From Rhododendron vialii (lineage: Eukaryota > Streptophyta > Magnoliopsida > Ericales > Ericaceae), in the NCBI RefSeq assembly GCF_030253575.1, contig NC_080564.1, forward strand, positions 5,376,501 through 5,440,500: 64,000 nucleotides of DNA, in the 5' to 3' direction. Made by a program: the position numbers and the translations under genes. The notes under the pieces were generated by a model. It saw only the letters and a list, made by a program, of their open reading frames with translations, had not been told where the DNA came from and searched no databases. Below, one piece after another: positions 18,238 to 30,215 of the stretch (position 1 is its first letter; the number at the start of each line of letters is the position of its first letter).

Positions 18238-18875
18238 GGCAAAGTCTACTTTGCACCCATGTTTGGGTCATGTGCGAATACATCCTTATATTTCAAAATT
18301 GTGCAATAACACCCTTGAAGTTTGAGAAGTGTGCACATCACACCCAAGTTCGTCCATCATAATGTCAAGTGTGACGGACATGCATCAAAAGTCTGATATG
18401 CCATCATCTTCTCCCTTGATTATTCTTCTTTATTGAATCTAACTAATTCATTCCATGTACTAATTAAAATTGAATCTGAATCGTTGATATTGTAGAGTTT
18501 GACAAGTATTACGTCCGTACCAAAATTCAAGTCGATCACAAAAATAAAAACCTCATGGTCCAATCGAATTTATTACAAAAAAAATTTCAAATTAAAATTT
18601 ATCATTCATCTTAACAGGAATTAGATTACTGAGTGATTGATGCCTGATCAAGTTGACTTTTTGTAAAGATGCTCTTATATATGATTAATACATTATGAAC
18701 GGCTCATATTAGATTTTCATTAGATTCAAGAGATGTACACTTCAATTAAAATAGGTGGAATTGGGTGTTATATGTACATTTCACAAACCACGGGGATGTT
18801 ATTGCACACTTTTGAACCATAAGGGGTGTATCCGCACATTGCCCAAACTATAAGGGGTCAAAGTGAACTTTGCCC
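18238..18875. mobile_element. MITE with long terminal inverted repeats, about 640 bp
   Basis: The left end GGCAAAGTCTACTTTGCACC pairs with the complement of the right end (GGGCAAAGTTCACTTTGACC), and the similarity runs about 70 bp inward. Long inverted ends suggest a Mutator-like origin, but I could not see a clean 9-bp duplication. Confidence 0.65.
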
Positions 18876-20253
18876 AATAAGCTATACCAAGATTAAGACA
18901 ACTTTGCTCAATGTACTTAATTTTCAATAAGTTTAGAACCACAAACAAAGACATAAACACTTACACATATACTAGAGGTGTGCATTGTGTGTGGAGCCTA
19001 CCCCTATTGTAAGTGTGTGTGGTTATAGCATTGTTGCTAAATTTTCTAGTTAATCGCAGTGACGAAACAAAAAGAGTTGTAAACATAATTCCATGGACGA
19101 TTGTGATTTTCTTGAGTAGCAAGTCTAACTACGATTTTTAGAAAATTTTGAAGTTCAATATGTTCAAGCCAGTACTTAAGCAATCAGTTACAAGCAAATG
19201 GTCGTTGTTCTAACGATCCGCGCCAGCTGACCTGCTAACTCTTAACCTAAGCACATAACTCAAAATGTTAACCTCAAGTTATACAGGAACTCGACGCATT
19301 GCATTATATATCCCTTTCATCTCCCACATCTTGCCGATGTAGGACTAACATGCTCAAAATGGGCTCTCACGGGAGTATATTTTATGGACTGTTTATTTCT
19401 ATTATTGGTAATTTTTCCAAATAATTGGTCCATACATTTTATATTTTGTTGATGCGTCTATATTTTGTTGATTCTCGACGCATCGAAAAAGAAAAAAAAA
19501 AATCAACCCAAATCATAAAAAATAAAATTTTTTCGAGACATATTTGAAGCATAAATTTTCACTCACAGCCACACGAAATATCTTTTCCCACGTCCGTTGA
19601 TGTATCTTGTGCATGTGTGTACTTGCACAGTTAGGGATTAAGATATTAAAGAAAGACATCTTCTTTAATAGATTAGTAATTAGTATTGTGATAATTAATA
19701 ATTATGAGTGGTTGAGAGCTGTTTTAATTATTGTCCTCGCACTCAATCGCAGTTAGGAATTAGTCATTTGAAAAGTGGAGATTTTTTTCCCTAAACCACA
19801 CATCTCATCCAACTGATACGCCCCTTGTCCTCTTTTGCCTTTTTTCTAAGTTGCTTTTTTTGGTGGATCAGATTTTGTTTGAATTTAAACTTAAAATAGC
19901 TCACAAAACAACACTTATCCAAAATAACACATGACAATATTAGGATGGACAAACGAAACCAACCAAAATTGATGAGTACTCAAGTTCGAGTTCGAGTTCG
20001 TGTTCGTTAATTAATTAAAAGGTTGTTCGAGGTATATCGATTTTGATACATTTTTGGAAGATTTTTTACGCTTTCAAACAAAGTTTGAACATCTCCACGA
20101 ATCCAGAAATAATACTTGCCGATATTTGTTGGAGCTGATTTTTTACAGGGCCACATAAACTAATATTTTAAAATTTAGGCTCCAGATGAAATGTAGTGGA
20201 ACAATGCAGTGTACGTGACATCTCTATCTCTTGTTATTTTTTTGGTTTTCTAG
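18876..20253. other. Intergenic, AT-rich
   Basis: No gene or well-defined element seen. Short GTTCGAG repeats near 19990-20010 resemble a plant repeat also visible at 32160-32230. Confidence 0.5.
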
Positions 20254-20397
20254 AATGAAAAGTTCAAGTATGCAGAGTACCTTGTCACTTCCGCCAAAGA
20301 GTATTGTTCTGTAACACCACACCTGTACGGCAATATCTATAAGGGAACCTACAGCACCTACGCCGGGACCAAAGCTATGATCCCACTGTACGTGTGA
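20254..20397 (+). pseudogene. Unidentified exon-like coding fragment
   Basis: After a good acceptor (T-rich tract ending TTTTCTAG at 20253) a 47-codon open frame follows, ending in TGA at 20395-20397. The translation has protein-like, non-repetitive composition (for example KEYCSVTPHLYGNIYKG). Immediately upstream the frame is closed, and no partner exon was found nearby. I do not recognise the protein. It looks like a stranded last exon of a lost or transposed gene; a chance ORF remains possible. Confidence 0.35.
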
Positions 20398-22634
20398 TGT
20401 GCTATGAGTATGTTTAGGCCCCAATTAGAGGGCTATGGGGTCTTGAATTTGAACTTTGTTCAATCAAATCCGAATTTCCACCACTGAACCAAAGCCTCAT
20501 CGGTAACCAGCATTATTTGTGCGATACGAACTTGGGAGCCATTATGGGCCCGCTAAAATGTGACTGGAACTGGTTTTTTTTTTTTGTGCCCGACAGTTAC
20601 GGCACTGCTGACTCTCAGGTCCTCGCAATAGTATAGGTCGCGAGTTTGTTTGAAATACTCTGTAAAAAAAAAATTGGACTAAACAGGCTCCGCTACGTAG
20701 CGTGGAGGTTTTTTGGCCCCCCAAGCCATTACACGCCTTCCCAAATTTCACATACACATATATAGGCCGGTTTCCTAAACGCATCACTTTGTATTCGATT
20801 TTTTTGCCCGCTTCATGACTACTTTAATTAGGTGCACTAGCATTCAAAACTTATTAATTGTGAAAAATTCACGATTGCTACACTCTTACCTTTACGTATC
20901 ATTTGATACTCCCACTACCGCTATTTGAAACCTTTCATTTTGGTACGGTTGTCAATGGTTCTGTGCGTGTAGACTAAGCTGAATCCATTGCTTTATAACA
21001 ATGCTTTAGGAAAGCATAGGAAAATGATTTTCATATATATATATATTTTACAATCTACACTCTTTTTTTTTGCTATTATCCGCACGCATTTACAATGTTG
21101 TTCTTAGATGTGTGAAAATGTATTGAATAAAGGCAACATAATAAATTCATGTGCATAAAAACAAAAAAGAGAGACGGATCTAAAACAAAATAAAATAAAA
21201 AAGAGAGCGTGAATTATAACAAAAAAGGGTGTGAAAAGGGGATTAGAAATACTACGTATGTACCACATAGCTGTCCAAAACAAAAAGTCTGATCAGTATG
21301 TCGGGAAGCTATTCTTGGCCCGACAACTAATCTTGGCAAGAAATTTCGACAATGACTTGAAAAGATTTTGGAAAAGTCCAGGAAAGTGGATTTGTTAACT
21401 GCCCTTTTTCAACAACTTATCTAGTATCAAATCTTGATACTTAAAAAAAAAGAAAATAAAAGAAAAAGAGACAGATCGTCAAATCTTCGATGCGCATAGA
21501 TTCAACATAATTTGACTCGACAAATTAACGAAATTCTCAAGGAGGACAAGCGGACGTTACATTTATGCTTATGCTTATAAGTAACTCTACATATTACCAG
21601 TACTATTATTGTTCATCATTAAACTATGTAGGTCCACAACATCTGACTAAAATTCTGGGTCAATTGATGCAATGAAATAACTTTTAGTAACTACTCCCTC
21701 CATATTTAATATTTTTTGCCAATTGTGACCTTCAATCAAAATATCCCCAGCATTCTTGTAAAAAAATAACGTTTGGTGAAATAAATAAAAAATTACGATA
21801 AATGAGAGTTTATCGTGGATTTTTTACGATTTAAATTCTGAAAATCAAACAAATAAATTGTAGGATAAATATGAAGTGTAGTGATTAATGATTAAGCATT
21901 AATTACGATCCCTGTGTAGCCACCCAAATGAAACCAAATCTCCACGTGAGATGTTAGTATGTGCCTTTGACTTATTGAAGATTTGGGCCGGGCCGGGCCG
22001 AGACAAAATGTAGGTTTGCTGCAGCTGGGCCCCAAAGTCAACTATGATCGAACAGTGAAGTTTCAAATTCGAATAAAGCTGTCACTTGATTTTTTTGAAA
22101 TTCAAAATACAATCACGGAAGCTGACCTGAATATCTAAATTATGAAAAAAAGAAGTTTCAATTTCTGAATATCAGTATCTTGTGGCGAAACTTTAGCTTT
22201 TAATTAAATCACCAAAACCTAGTAGGGTACTCTTTCATTCTTTTCAAAAGGAAGTTCCCTAGCTTGGTTTCGGGGATTTTCTAAAACTACACGGGGTCGT
22301 GCTGTGAGTTTTTTTTTTTTACAAATTGGAAAAGATTATATTAATAATAGTCTAGCGATACTTACATAATAAAATTCATTACAGATATCTTGGACAAAGT
22401 CAAAGTAATATATGGTCTAACTATTGTAAAATGAGAAAAACACAAGGCAGCCGATGTCAAAAAACACGAAATATTCTTATTAGTTCGCCAATTAATGTTG
22501 TTTCGTCCAGGAAAATAAAAAGAATGATTCACTATACGCAATAATCACTGGCAATACCCAACTCACATTCTATATATATATAGCCACTTTCCGATAATTC
22601 AATTGAATTCCATTCGTCTTACTTCGCACTGAGA
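20398..22634. other. Intergenic, no gene seen
   Basis: AT-rich with poly-A/T runs; a GGCCGGGCC repeat near 21986. Nothing else can be supported. Confidence 0.5.
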
Positions 22635-22649
22635 GTAGTGTAGTCCGTA

Positions 22650-22859
22650 GGTGTTGGGCTTCGGCCCTTGTGTGGGCTTTGTTCCCTTGGGTGCATGTCT
22701 TCGCTTTGTTCCTTGTCAATCGAGGTTTTGGGTTTCGGATTGGTCACAATATTGTTTTTGACTTCGTTAGGGATATGATGCCGTTATCCTTATCCTGTTA
22801 GTCTTTATAACAGCTCCAAAGATTAATGAAATTTATTTTGCCGTTCAAAAAAAATAAAC
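22650..22859 (+). mobile_element. 5'-truncated LINE 3' end
   Basis: About 200 bp ending TTGCCGTTCAAAAAAAATAA. Flanked by a 15-bp duplication with one mismatch: GTAGTGTAGTCCGTA at 22635-22649 and GTAGTGTAGCCCGTA at 22860-22874. A poly(A) tail with a target duplication of this length indicates target-primed reverse transcription. Confidence 0.75.
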
Positions 22860-23339
22860 GTAGTGTAGCCCGTACATTGGTTTGCTCGCATTTCTTTCTG
22901 TTCAAATTTTTTTTTTCACTCGACAAAACATTCCATCGCCATCCGAACGAATAGGAGTCTCAAATGGAAGGATAAGATGTGACGTCTTAATATATCATGC
23001 ATGCTTTACATGTCAAGTGATGTGTTATTGCAAAATTCTTCTCTCATTTTCGAGGATTATTTCTTCGATTTCTTCGCATTTTATTGCTCGCTTTTCATTT
23101 TGTGTGTGTGTGTGTGTGAAATACTATCTACATGCATGCAATACACATGAGTACTGCATTTCGTTTGGGAGACAATTTTGTTTACGGAGGTGCTGTGAAC
23201 AAGTACTCAATCGTGACCGTTCAAAAGCATTTTAGACGGTCGGGATGTTAATGAAACTTTTCTGGGAAAGAGTTAAACTTTTTCTCGGAAAATTTCATTA
23301 AAATCCAGACCGTTCAGAACACTTTTGTATGGCTGTGAT

Positions 23340-23949
23340 CAGTGGCGGACCTAGAAATTCCATATTCTAGGGGCACCTATTATTTACAATTTTGAAAAAT
23401 ATTTCTCTGTATATATACCACTAAATTATCGCTCAATAATTGAATATTGATCACTCATTCTATTCCGCAACCGATTTTTGATAATCTTCATGTTTGAAAA
23501 TACTCTTTCAAGTGTCGCAGTGGCAACCGTAAAATTAATAGAAAGTAAACTAAAGAATTTAGTAATTTGATTTTCATAATATTTTGGATTGGGAGGAAAA
23601 CATACAGAGATAGGACAAAACTAGAGAAATAAAAAAAAGAGGTAGAACAAAAATGGAGAAATAAAGGAAAGAGGTAGAACAAAAATGAAAAAATAAAGGA
23701 AAGAGACAGAACAAAAATAAAGAAATAAAGGAAAGAGATAACAAAAATAGAAAAAAACAAAAAAACACAAGCATTGGCATACTGGGGAATTGAACCCAGG
23801 CTGCCTAGAGCTTTTCACAACACACATAACCACTCCACCACACTACTGAAATACCAATGTAGGAAACTTTTACAAATTTATATCAATTTTTTTTTTTTAA
23901 ATGTGTGGGGGTACGTGACCTCACGTGCCTCCATGTGGGTCCGCCCCTG
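23340..23949. mobile_element. hAT-type non-autonomous element, 610 bp
   Basis: Ends CAGTGGCGGACC and GGTCCGCCCCTG are inverted repeats with one mismatch. The 8-bp flanks GCTGTGAT (23332-23339) and ACTGTGAT (23950-23957) agree at 7 positions, fitting a hAT duplication. The interior has a purine-rich minisatellite (23611-23755) and a tRNA-like B-box on the minus strand (GGGTTCAATTCCCC, near 23790). Confidence 0.75.
23611..23755. repeat. Minisatellite, unit about 33 bp
   Basis: About four imperfect copies of a purine-rich unit containing GAGGTAGAACAAAAATGGAG and AAATAAAGGAAA. Long ORFs on the minus strand here (Phe/Ser/Leu-rich) are products of the repeat, not genes. Confidence 0.8.
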
Positions 23950-24066
23950 ACTGTGATTGGTTGGTGTTGTAAACAGGTTGTTTCGCCACATGGTCATGGA
24001 CACATACATGCACTGGTTGTCATCATGGCCATGCATGCAATTTGTGGGCATACATATATTACTAGG

Positions 24067-24181
24067 TATTGTTCGGATTGATTTCTTATCAATCCTTAGA
24101 GTTTGTTTAGCTTTTGATTGCCGTGGTGTAGGTCTTTTATTTTAATATATTATCTCTTTTTCGCCGTTCAAAAAAAAAAAA
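24067..24181 (+). mobile_element. 5'-truncated LINE 3' tail
   Basis: A short insert ending TTTTCGCCGTTCAAAAAAAA, the same 3' end as the element at 22650-22859. The flanks share ACTAGG (24061-24066 and 24182-24187). Short but consistent with the same LINE family. Confidence 0.55.
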
Positions 24182-24408
24182 ACTAGGGATCAAAATCATT
24201 GTAATTTGTAAAGATTCCTGTCTTTTTCGAAAGAAAAGAACTTGGATCCTTACTCGTTAGGAGAAGTCTGTAGATAGTTAAAATGACATCTAGTTGGGTT
24301 AAAAGCCCTTTAGAGTCTAGTGAAAATGATGCGTTTGATTTACGAATCACTAGTTTGTCTTGTCATAATTGTGTTAAACCAAATTTTTATGCACGTATTT
24401 AAATTATG

Positions 24409-24680
24409 CATTTTATTTGCTCGCATCTATAAATTTGACATCCAAGTACTCTGTTGTCGTACTTTAAATCTGAATTACTGATTTGACTTGACGTGGTTGT
24501 CTTATAGTACGCAAAAGTTTTATAAAAATACTTTACATTCTGCATGTTATCTGCTTGCGTCTATAAATCTGGCGGCCAATCTCATTGGCTTCTTCACACC
24601 CCACACCTACCTCCAAAGTCTCTCTCTTTCTCTCTCTCTCTCCCTCCCTCCCTCCCTCTCTCTCTCTCTCATATCCAAAA
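24409..24680 (+). promoter_or_regulatory. MYB promoter with duplicated TATA segment and CT-rich leader
   Basis: CTATAAAT occurs at about 24427 and again at 24561. The surrounding segments are related (TGCATTTTATTTGCTCGCAT versus TGCATGTTATCTGCTTGCGT), so a stretch of roughly 130 bp appears to have been tandemly duplicated. The downstream TATA is about 120 bp before the ATG. The leader carries (CT)n and (CCTC)n repeats at about 24618-24670. Confidence 0.55.
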
Positions 24681-26072
24681 ATGGATAAGAAACCATGCAT
24701 CTCCTATGATGTAGAAGTGAGGAAAGGGCCATGGACTATGGAAGAGGACTTGATCTTGATCAACTACATAGCCAATCATGGTGAAGGTGTTTGGAACACA
24801 CTAGCCCGATCTGCTGGTAATTATTATTATTATTAATCAACCATCTTTCCAATTTTGCACTTATCTCTTATTTTTTGATTCTTTAATAATATTGGTTCCA
24901 CCGAGTGAGGATAAAACCCTAGTTTCTCAAACTTCCTGGTTTTGTTTCAATTTCTATTAGGTTTGAAGCGTACGGGAAAAAGCTGCAGGCTCCGGTGGCT
25001 CAACTACCTCCGGCCGGACGTGAGGAGAGGTAATATCACACCGGAAGAACAGCTCTTGATCATGGAATTGCATGCTAAGTGGGGAAACAGGTACGTGCAT
25101 GCATGCATGCCATAATAGTTAATTTCCGAAGCTAAATTTGTATATTTCAAAAATAGGGGGGAAAAAAAAGAAGAGAAATTGCAACATCTGCTTTTTATTT
25201 TCCTTGATGAAATCTTTCTTTACACTTTTATCAGCCAAGATGAATCCTCTAGATCCCATAAGGTCTTGGGGTCTTAGCTGCACGTACATCCTTGAATCCC
25301 ATCACCTTGATAGAGAGAGAGGAGAAGAGAGAGAAAACGGAATCACAACGTAGAAATTACGATCTAAAATCGAACATATATCGAAAATGCCTTCTAAATT
25401 AAAGAAAAACGAAATCACAATGTAGAAATTACGATCTAAAAGCGAATATATATTGAAAATGCCTTCTAAATTAAAGATATATATAGTTCTGTAAAACTAA
25501 TATCCAACAATTTTTTTTTTCCCCCTTTGCCATCCTAATTGCTCCTCTTTTTGGCCTCTCTCGGAGGCCTTATACCCTGTAGCTGCGGCACGTCCCCCCG
25601 ATGGACCTATCCAATGCTCTTCAAAGTAATTAACCTTCAAATTTGTAACCTAGCTGGGGTGCTGGCTGCTCTTCAGAAATAAAAATCAAACCTCGGATTT
25701 TGATGGAAGCACGTTTTTCCCGTTCCGATAGTCCGGACGAGAGTCGACTTGTTTCGGTTAGGACAATAAGTCCTGACTTCTCCCCGGATAAGTTGATCTC
25801 CTTCCGAACTATCAAATCACTGCGAGACACACAAATCTAGTGGTAAGATAGATGTACGAAAGATGACGAACCCTTCCTTCATGGAATAAAGTTTATTACC
25901 CCATCCGTCTTGTAATTTATATTCATTACGAAAAATTTTGATTCTTTTCCAAACATAAATAAATCACTTTCACGCATAATTTTATGATTTTTTTCATCAA
26001 CTTAAAATTTTTAATTAGATCTTTAAATTGACGCAAAAAAATTTAAAAAAATATTGCACCAGAGTGCTTAAT

Positions 26073-26149
<77 letters not shown>

Positions 26150-29025
26150 ATTGATATAAATTTCTAAAATGGAAAATCAAGAGAGATTTTTTTTTTTCCT
26201 TTCAGTAGAATTTGTAATAAGATACTCTAAAAAAGTATATTTTGGGAAGAGAATAAGGGCCCATTCCACATTTTAAAATAAGTACTTAAAAATAAGGACC
26301 TATTTTCGAGCTTAAAAATAATGGATTTACGAAAATAAATTTTCAATTTTTTTTAAGGGAGATCTATCAAACAAGATCCATATTACATTTTTATTTTATT
26401 TTAGTAAGCCTATTATTTTCAAGCTTGAATTTTTTTATTAAGTGGTCATTTTTCTTTAAAGGATAAACCGGAACACTACCTAAATATATGGATAGATGTG
26501 AAATATTAGTAGTGGTTATGTATATGGGCACGTTGGGAATTCGGTAGAGAGGGCAAAGTCATTAAATGGGCCCAGCCCAAGTTTCTATTTTGAGGTTAGC
26601 CCACTTGACCAATTGGTCACATGTGTTTACTCTCCCTATCCGTTTGGGATAGTTTTCCCCGGGTCTCCTCTATTGATAAGGACACCCACCCTACTGTTTG
26701 GGCCTATTCAAGATAAGTGTTGATTCTTTTTTCATTCTAGAATTAAAAAAACTAAACAGTCAAAAAAAAAAAAATTCTCAGTCCATTACCTAAAAAAATT
26801 TGTCATAAAAAACTAAAATGCTTTCATGAATAATTTTATACTCCGTAGCTTTTTTGCACCAATTTTTAGATATCGTATTAATTATTTAATTTCATGTGAA
26901 AATTTTTTAAAAAAAAACTTTGTGCGGAAGTGCTTTATTTTATTATTTACATCATAATTCCATCTTTAGAATTTATTCATGCATCCAATAATTATGTCAA
27001 GTAAATTGAAATTCACTACATTATTTTTGTTAAAATATTTCTCTAATACCGATAAATTTGGTTATACATATGTTTATAGGTATATATAGACATATATGTA
27101 AATATATTTTCATTGGATAGAAACATTCAGATACAGTATCTATTGGTCTTTATTTGAGAGTTTTGAGTAAAAACACAACAGAGTTGTAAAGAGACTTGTC
27201 TCTATGTTGTTAAACTTCTAAATTTAGAGACTACTTTACAAATAGTAGGTTGATTTTTAAGTAAAATGCCTTTAAAATTTCTAACATTGTTTCATAGATA
27301 ACTAAGATAGGTGTTGGGTGTTATTGTCTCACAAGTATTTTTATTTTCTTTCTTAATTTGCCTCTTGACTTAATTATCACATTCACGTATTTATGTGAGA
27401 GAGTGTTAAAGACTATCCTTTTGAGATTCTAAATAACTCAAGTTTAGTATTCCATATCTTATTTAGATGTTACTCCACCTATAAACCTAGTAGTTCACGT
27501 TGGATGCTTTGGAACACCTAAACAAGTGGAAAGATCGAGAAAAGAAGTACTAGGTAAAACAAAACAAAAAATATAAGAAGAAGAAGAAAGAGAAAAAGAG
27601 GAGAGAAAAGTGGCACTGCGACAAAGAGAAATTGTTCAGTAGTCCAGGAGCACCGCCACATTTACGTGGTATACATACACTACTAACCTCTGTGGCAAGC
27701 GGCTAATTGCTCGTTTACTTACCCTTTTAGCTAGGCATATGTAGTTTGATGCACATTACCACAACCCCATTCTCCAATGAAACCACATCGGTTGGTTCAT
27801 CTCTCCTGAGTCCTTCGGCATTCCCCAGCTAAAACAATCCTCTTTGAAGAGAATTGAGAGAATATGGAAGCAAAAAAAGATGATTTGATTCCATTGATCA
27901 CACCTTTCAACCAAACAATCATGTTTCTGAGGGTACCCCTTAAATAACCAAGGGGGAAAGTGAAGGGCACTGATTTTGAACCACCGAACATGAGGGCTTC
28001 AAATGTTGAAGCGTGGAAAACGTGGTGAACATGATGGAAATACAAACACTATCAATACCTAACTCTGGAGGAGGCCTGTCTGCAGTCCCGCCATGTCTGA
28101 AAAACTGGTATAAGTCTCGAGAAGTTTGACCAAATTCATGTTACTATTAAGAGTTTCTGAGAAGATCGATCAGTATTAGGTATGATATTGGAAAAGATTA
28201 ACAGTACGTGAGAGAACAGAGGAAGCTTGTCTCCAGTCCAACCATGTCTGAAAACTGGTATAAAATTCCAGAGAATTTACCGGATTAATTTTCTTATGAG
28301 AGTTTGGAAAGATTAGTGGATATGTAATAGTGAGAATACGTGTACTACTTTTAACTGGAATCCGATATGACAGGAGATAGAAAAGAAAGAAGATAAATCT
28401 GGACCTTCGGACGAGATGACTTTACCATGGTATAGGATTGACCAAACCACATGGGAATCCCACCATTTTGTTGCCTCATGAATCTCATTGGATTATCAAA
28501 CACCAAATTAATCCCCATTGCCAAACCCAAATTACAAGAGACACGTACTTTTTCTTCCGTGATTATTTCATGTTTAATTTGTTTAATAATTGTTCTTAAT
28601 CATATTTGTGTAAAGGTGGTCAAAAATTGCAAAGCAATTGCCAGGGAGGACGGATAACGAAATAAAGAACTACTGGAGGACTACAATCCGAAAGCATATT
28701 AAGCCAGCTGAAAATTTCACTGCGGGACAAACGTCCGCTATGCTCATCGATCAAGCTAGCACAAGCCAAATCTCTGGTAAATTAAATAACTGTTAATTTA
28801 ATCAGCAAAACCAAATTTATTAACTTGAATATCAAGTGCAACGAGTTAAACATTAAAATTTTTTCTGGCAACGCAGATCATCCTCATGCAATCGAGACCT
28901 ACTCGCCGCCGTTGTTCCCTGCCGGTAATCTAGACAATTTTCCGGCTGGTTTTCCTACTGAATCAAATGAAGCAATCTGGAGTATGGAGGATCTCTGGTC
29001 CATGCAGCTACTTAATGGAAATTAA
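24681..29025 (+). CDS. R2R3-MYB transcription factor, subgroup 19 (MYB21/MYB24/MYB305 type)
   Basis: A nuclear DNA-binding regulator; subgroup 19 members act downstream of jasmonate in stamen, petal and nectary development and in flavonol or scent genes. Four exons: 24681-24816, 24961-25090, 28616-28776, 28877-29025, joining to 191 aa. R2 carries Trp 18, 38 and 58; R3 has Ile71 in place of the first Trp, then Trp 90 and 109. The text [19 protein letters not shown] and [15 protein letters not shown] is typical of the subgroup, and the C-terminal motif [15 protein letters not shown] is its activation signature. The R3 end reads YWRTTIRKH where relatives usually have FWRTRIQKH. Intron 2 is long (3.5 kb) with microsatellite and repeats. 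The acceptor of exon 3 (TTTGTGTAAAG) is weak but fixed by the protein. Identity is firm; I cannot tell which member of the clade. Confidence 0.95.
25337..25477. repeat. 70-bp tandem duplication in MYB intron 2
   Basis: Two copies of a unit containing TAGAAATTACGATCTAAAA and AAAATGCCTTCTAAATTAAA, with about 6 differences. Confidence 0.8.
26074..26147. repeat. (GA)37 microsatellite in MYB intron 2
   Basis: Uninterrupted GA repeat of about 74 bp; likely to vary in length between individuals. Confidence 0.97.
28066..28330. repeat. Diverged tandem repeat in MYB intron 2
   Basis: Two related segments about 150 bp apart share CCATGTCTGAAAA and CTGGTATAA. Non-coding; origin unknown. Confidence 0.55.
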
Positions 29026-29289
29026 TTTACTATATATAGTGCTATACATAACCCTAAAATATACTTAAGCCAATATATGTGCATATATGCATATAAGCTT
29101 GTTTAATATATTTGGTCCGATATATGCTTTTTCATAATCCTACATTTAATCCTATGTTAATTCCTCTGCTAAGTTCTCCTATTTTACAGCACACTACTCA
29201 GTTTATATGGACAATGTGTGGAGTCTATCCTCACGTGAATGTGTCGTGAAATATCAATGAAATAGCTGTTGTATGTCCTCTCTTTTTTT

Positions 29290-29502
29290 GGAGAATTTTT
29301 TGGGTGCCGATAAGGAACCACCCCCGTGATATCCCGTCGGCGATCTGGACCGTTCAAACGTGTTTCGAATGGTTCAGATTTAGAGAGAGAAAAAGAGGAG
29401 AGAGAGTGGTGGGGTGAGGGGTAGGACTGGGTGGGAATAAATTTGGGCCGTCCAAACATGATTGCCGACAGATACCACCACATGGTACCCAAAAACTTCT
29501 CC
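29290..29502. mobile_element. MITE of the GGAGAA..GGTACC family (copy 1)
   Basis: Inverted ends GGAGAATTTTTTGGGTGCC and GGTACCCAAAAACTTCTCC. The interior has CCGTTCAAACGTG-type arms and a GA/CT-rich middle. Related copies are at 31402-31637 and 43514-43756. It lies about 270 bp after the MYB stop codon. Confidence 0.75.
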
Positions 29503-30030
29503 TCAATTTTTTTTGGTATTTACACTTTGTGAATAGGAATTACCTTGAGATATAGGATTATCCGGTAGTTCGATCTTAAAGTGGTTTGAAACTTAATTTG
29601 GAATTTTAAGGTTCCATTAGGTTTGATTTGGTAATTAACATGCTAAATTTGTTTGAGCAGATGATGTGATTGCAGGGATTACTATACAAGTATATATAAC
29701 ACTCAAAAAAATTTGTAATCTTAATCCTATTAGCTAGTGTAGAGTTATACATACACATACACACGAGAGAGAGAGAGGGGTCTAGTTGAAAGTACCCTAG
29801 AATAATCACTTCCTCATTAAGGCTTGAGAATATCAAATCAACCTGATTTACTAGCTTTGTGCTTTTGTCTATATTCGGCTTCTTTGTGACAGCTATGTGG
29901 AGTATCTGATTAAGTTAGCTTGTAATTAGCTTCCATGAGGGTGATTAGGTCCTCATATATGCATATATATCCACACACATATTCTCACATATTGAAACAT
30001 ATGCACACATGACATAGTATAAGAATAATT
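29503..30030. other. Intergenic, no gene seen
   Basis: AT-rich; short CA and GA runs near 29755-29780. Nothing further. Confidence 0.5.
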
Positions 30031-30215
30031 CCGAGGGATTGGCTTAATGGTCCTGACATGACTTCGGGGCTGGTAACCCCCTCCTAAAGTCTCAAATTCA
30101 AATCTCCTCGCCCTACGTGTAGGCTTGTGGGAGGGCTACTGGAGGGGTTATATATAGGGATTAGTTTCATCAGGTGCATGTGCGAAAATTAGCCCGATAG
30201 TACACCTTACCAAAA
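30031..30215 (+). mobile_element. tRNA-derived SINE (Au-like)
   Basis: Starts with an A-box-like GGCTTAATGGTCCTGACATG, has a B-box-like TCAAATTCAAATCTCC near 30090, and ends with CATCAGGTGCATGTGCG, AATTAGCCCGATAGTACACC and an A-rich tail. This order fits plant Au-type SINEs. Target duplication not resolved. Confidence 0.6.

Noticed and set aside
23488..23833. Phe/Leu/Ser-rich minus-strand ORFs resembling membrane proteins
   Set aside because: Products of the purine-rich minisatellite in the hAT element.
23785..23850. Possible tRNA gene on the minus strand
   Set aside because: B-box present but no acceptor stem or full cloverleaf; lies inside a hAT element.
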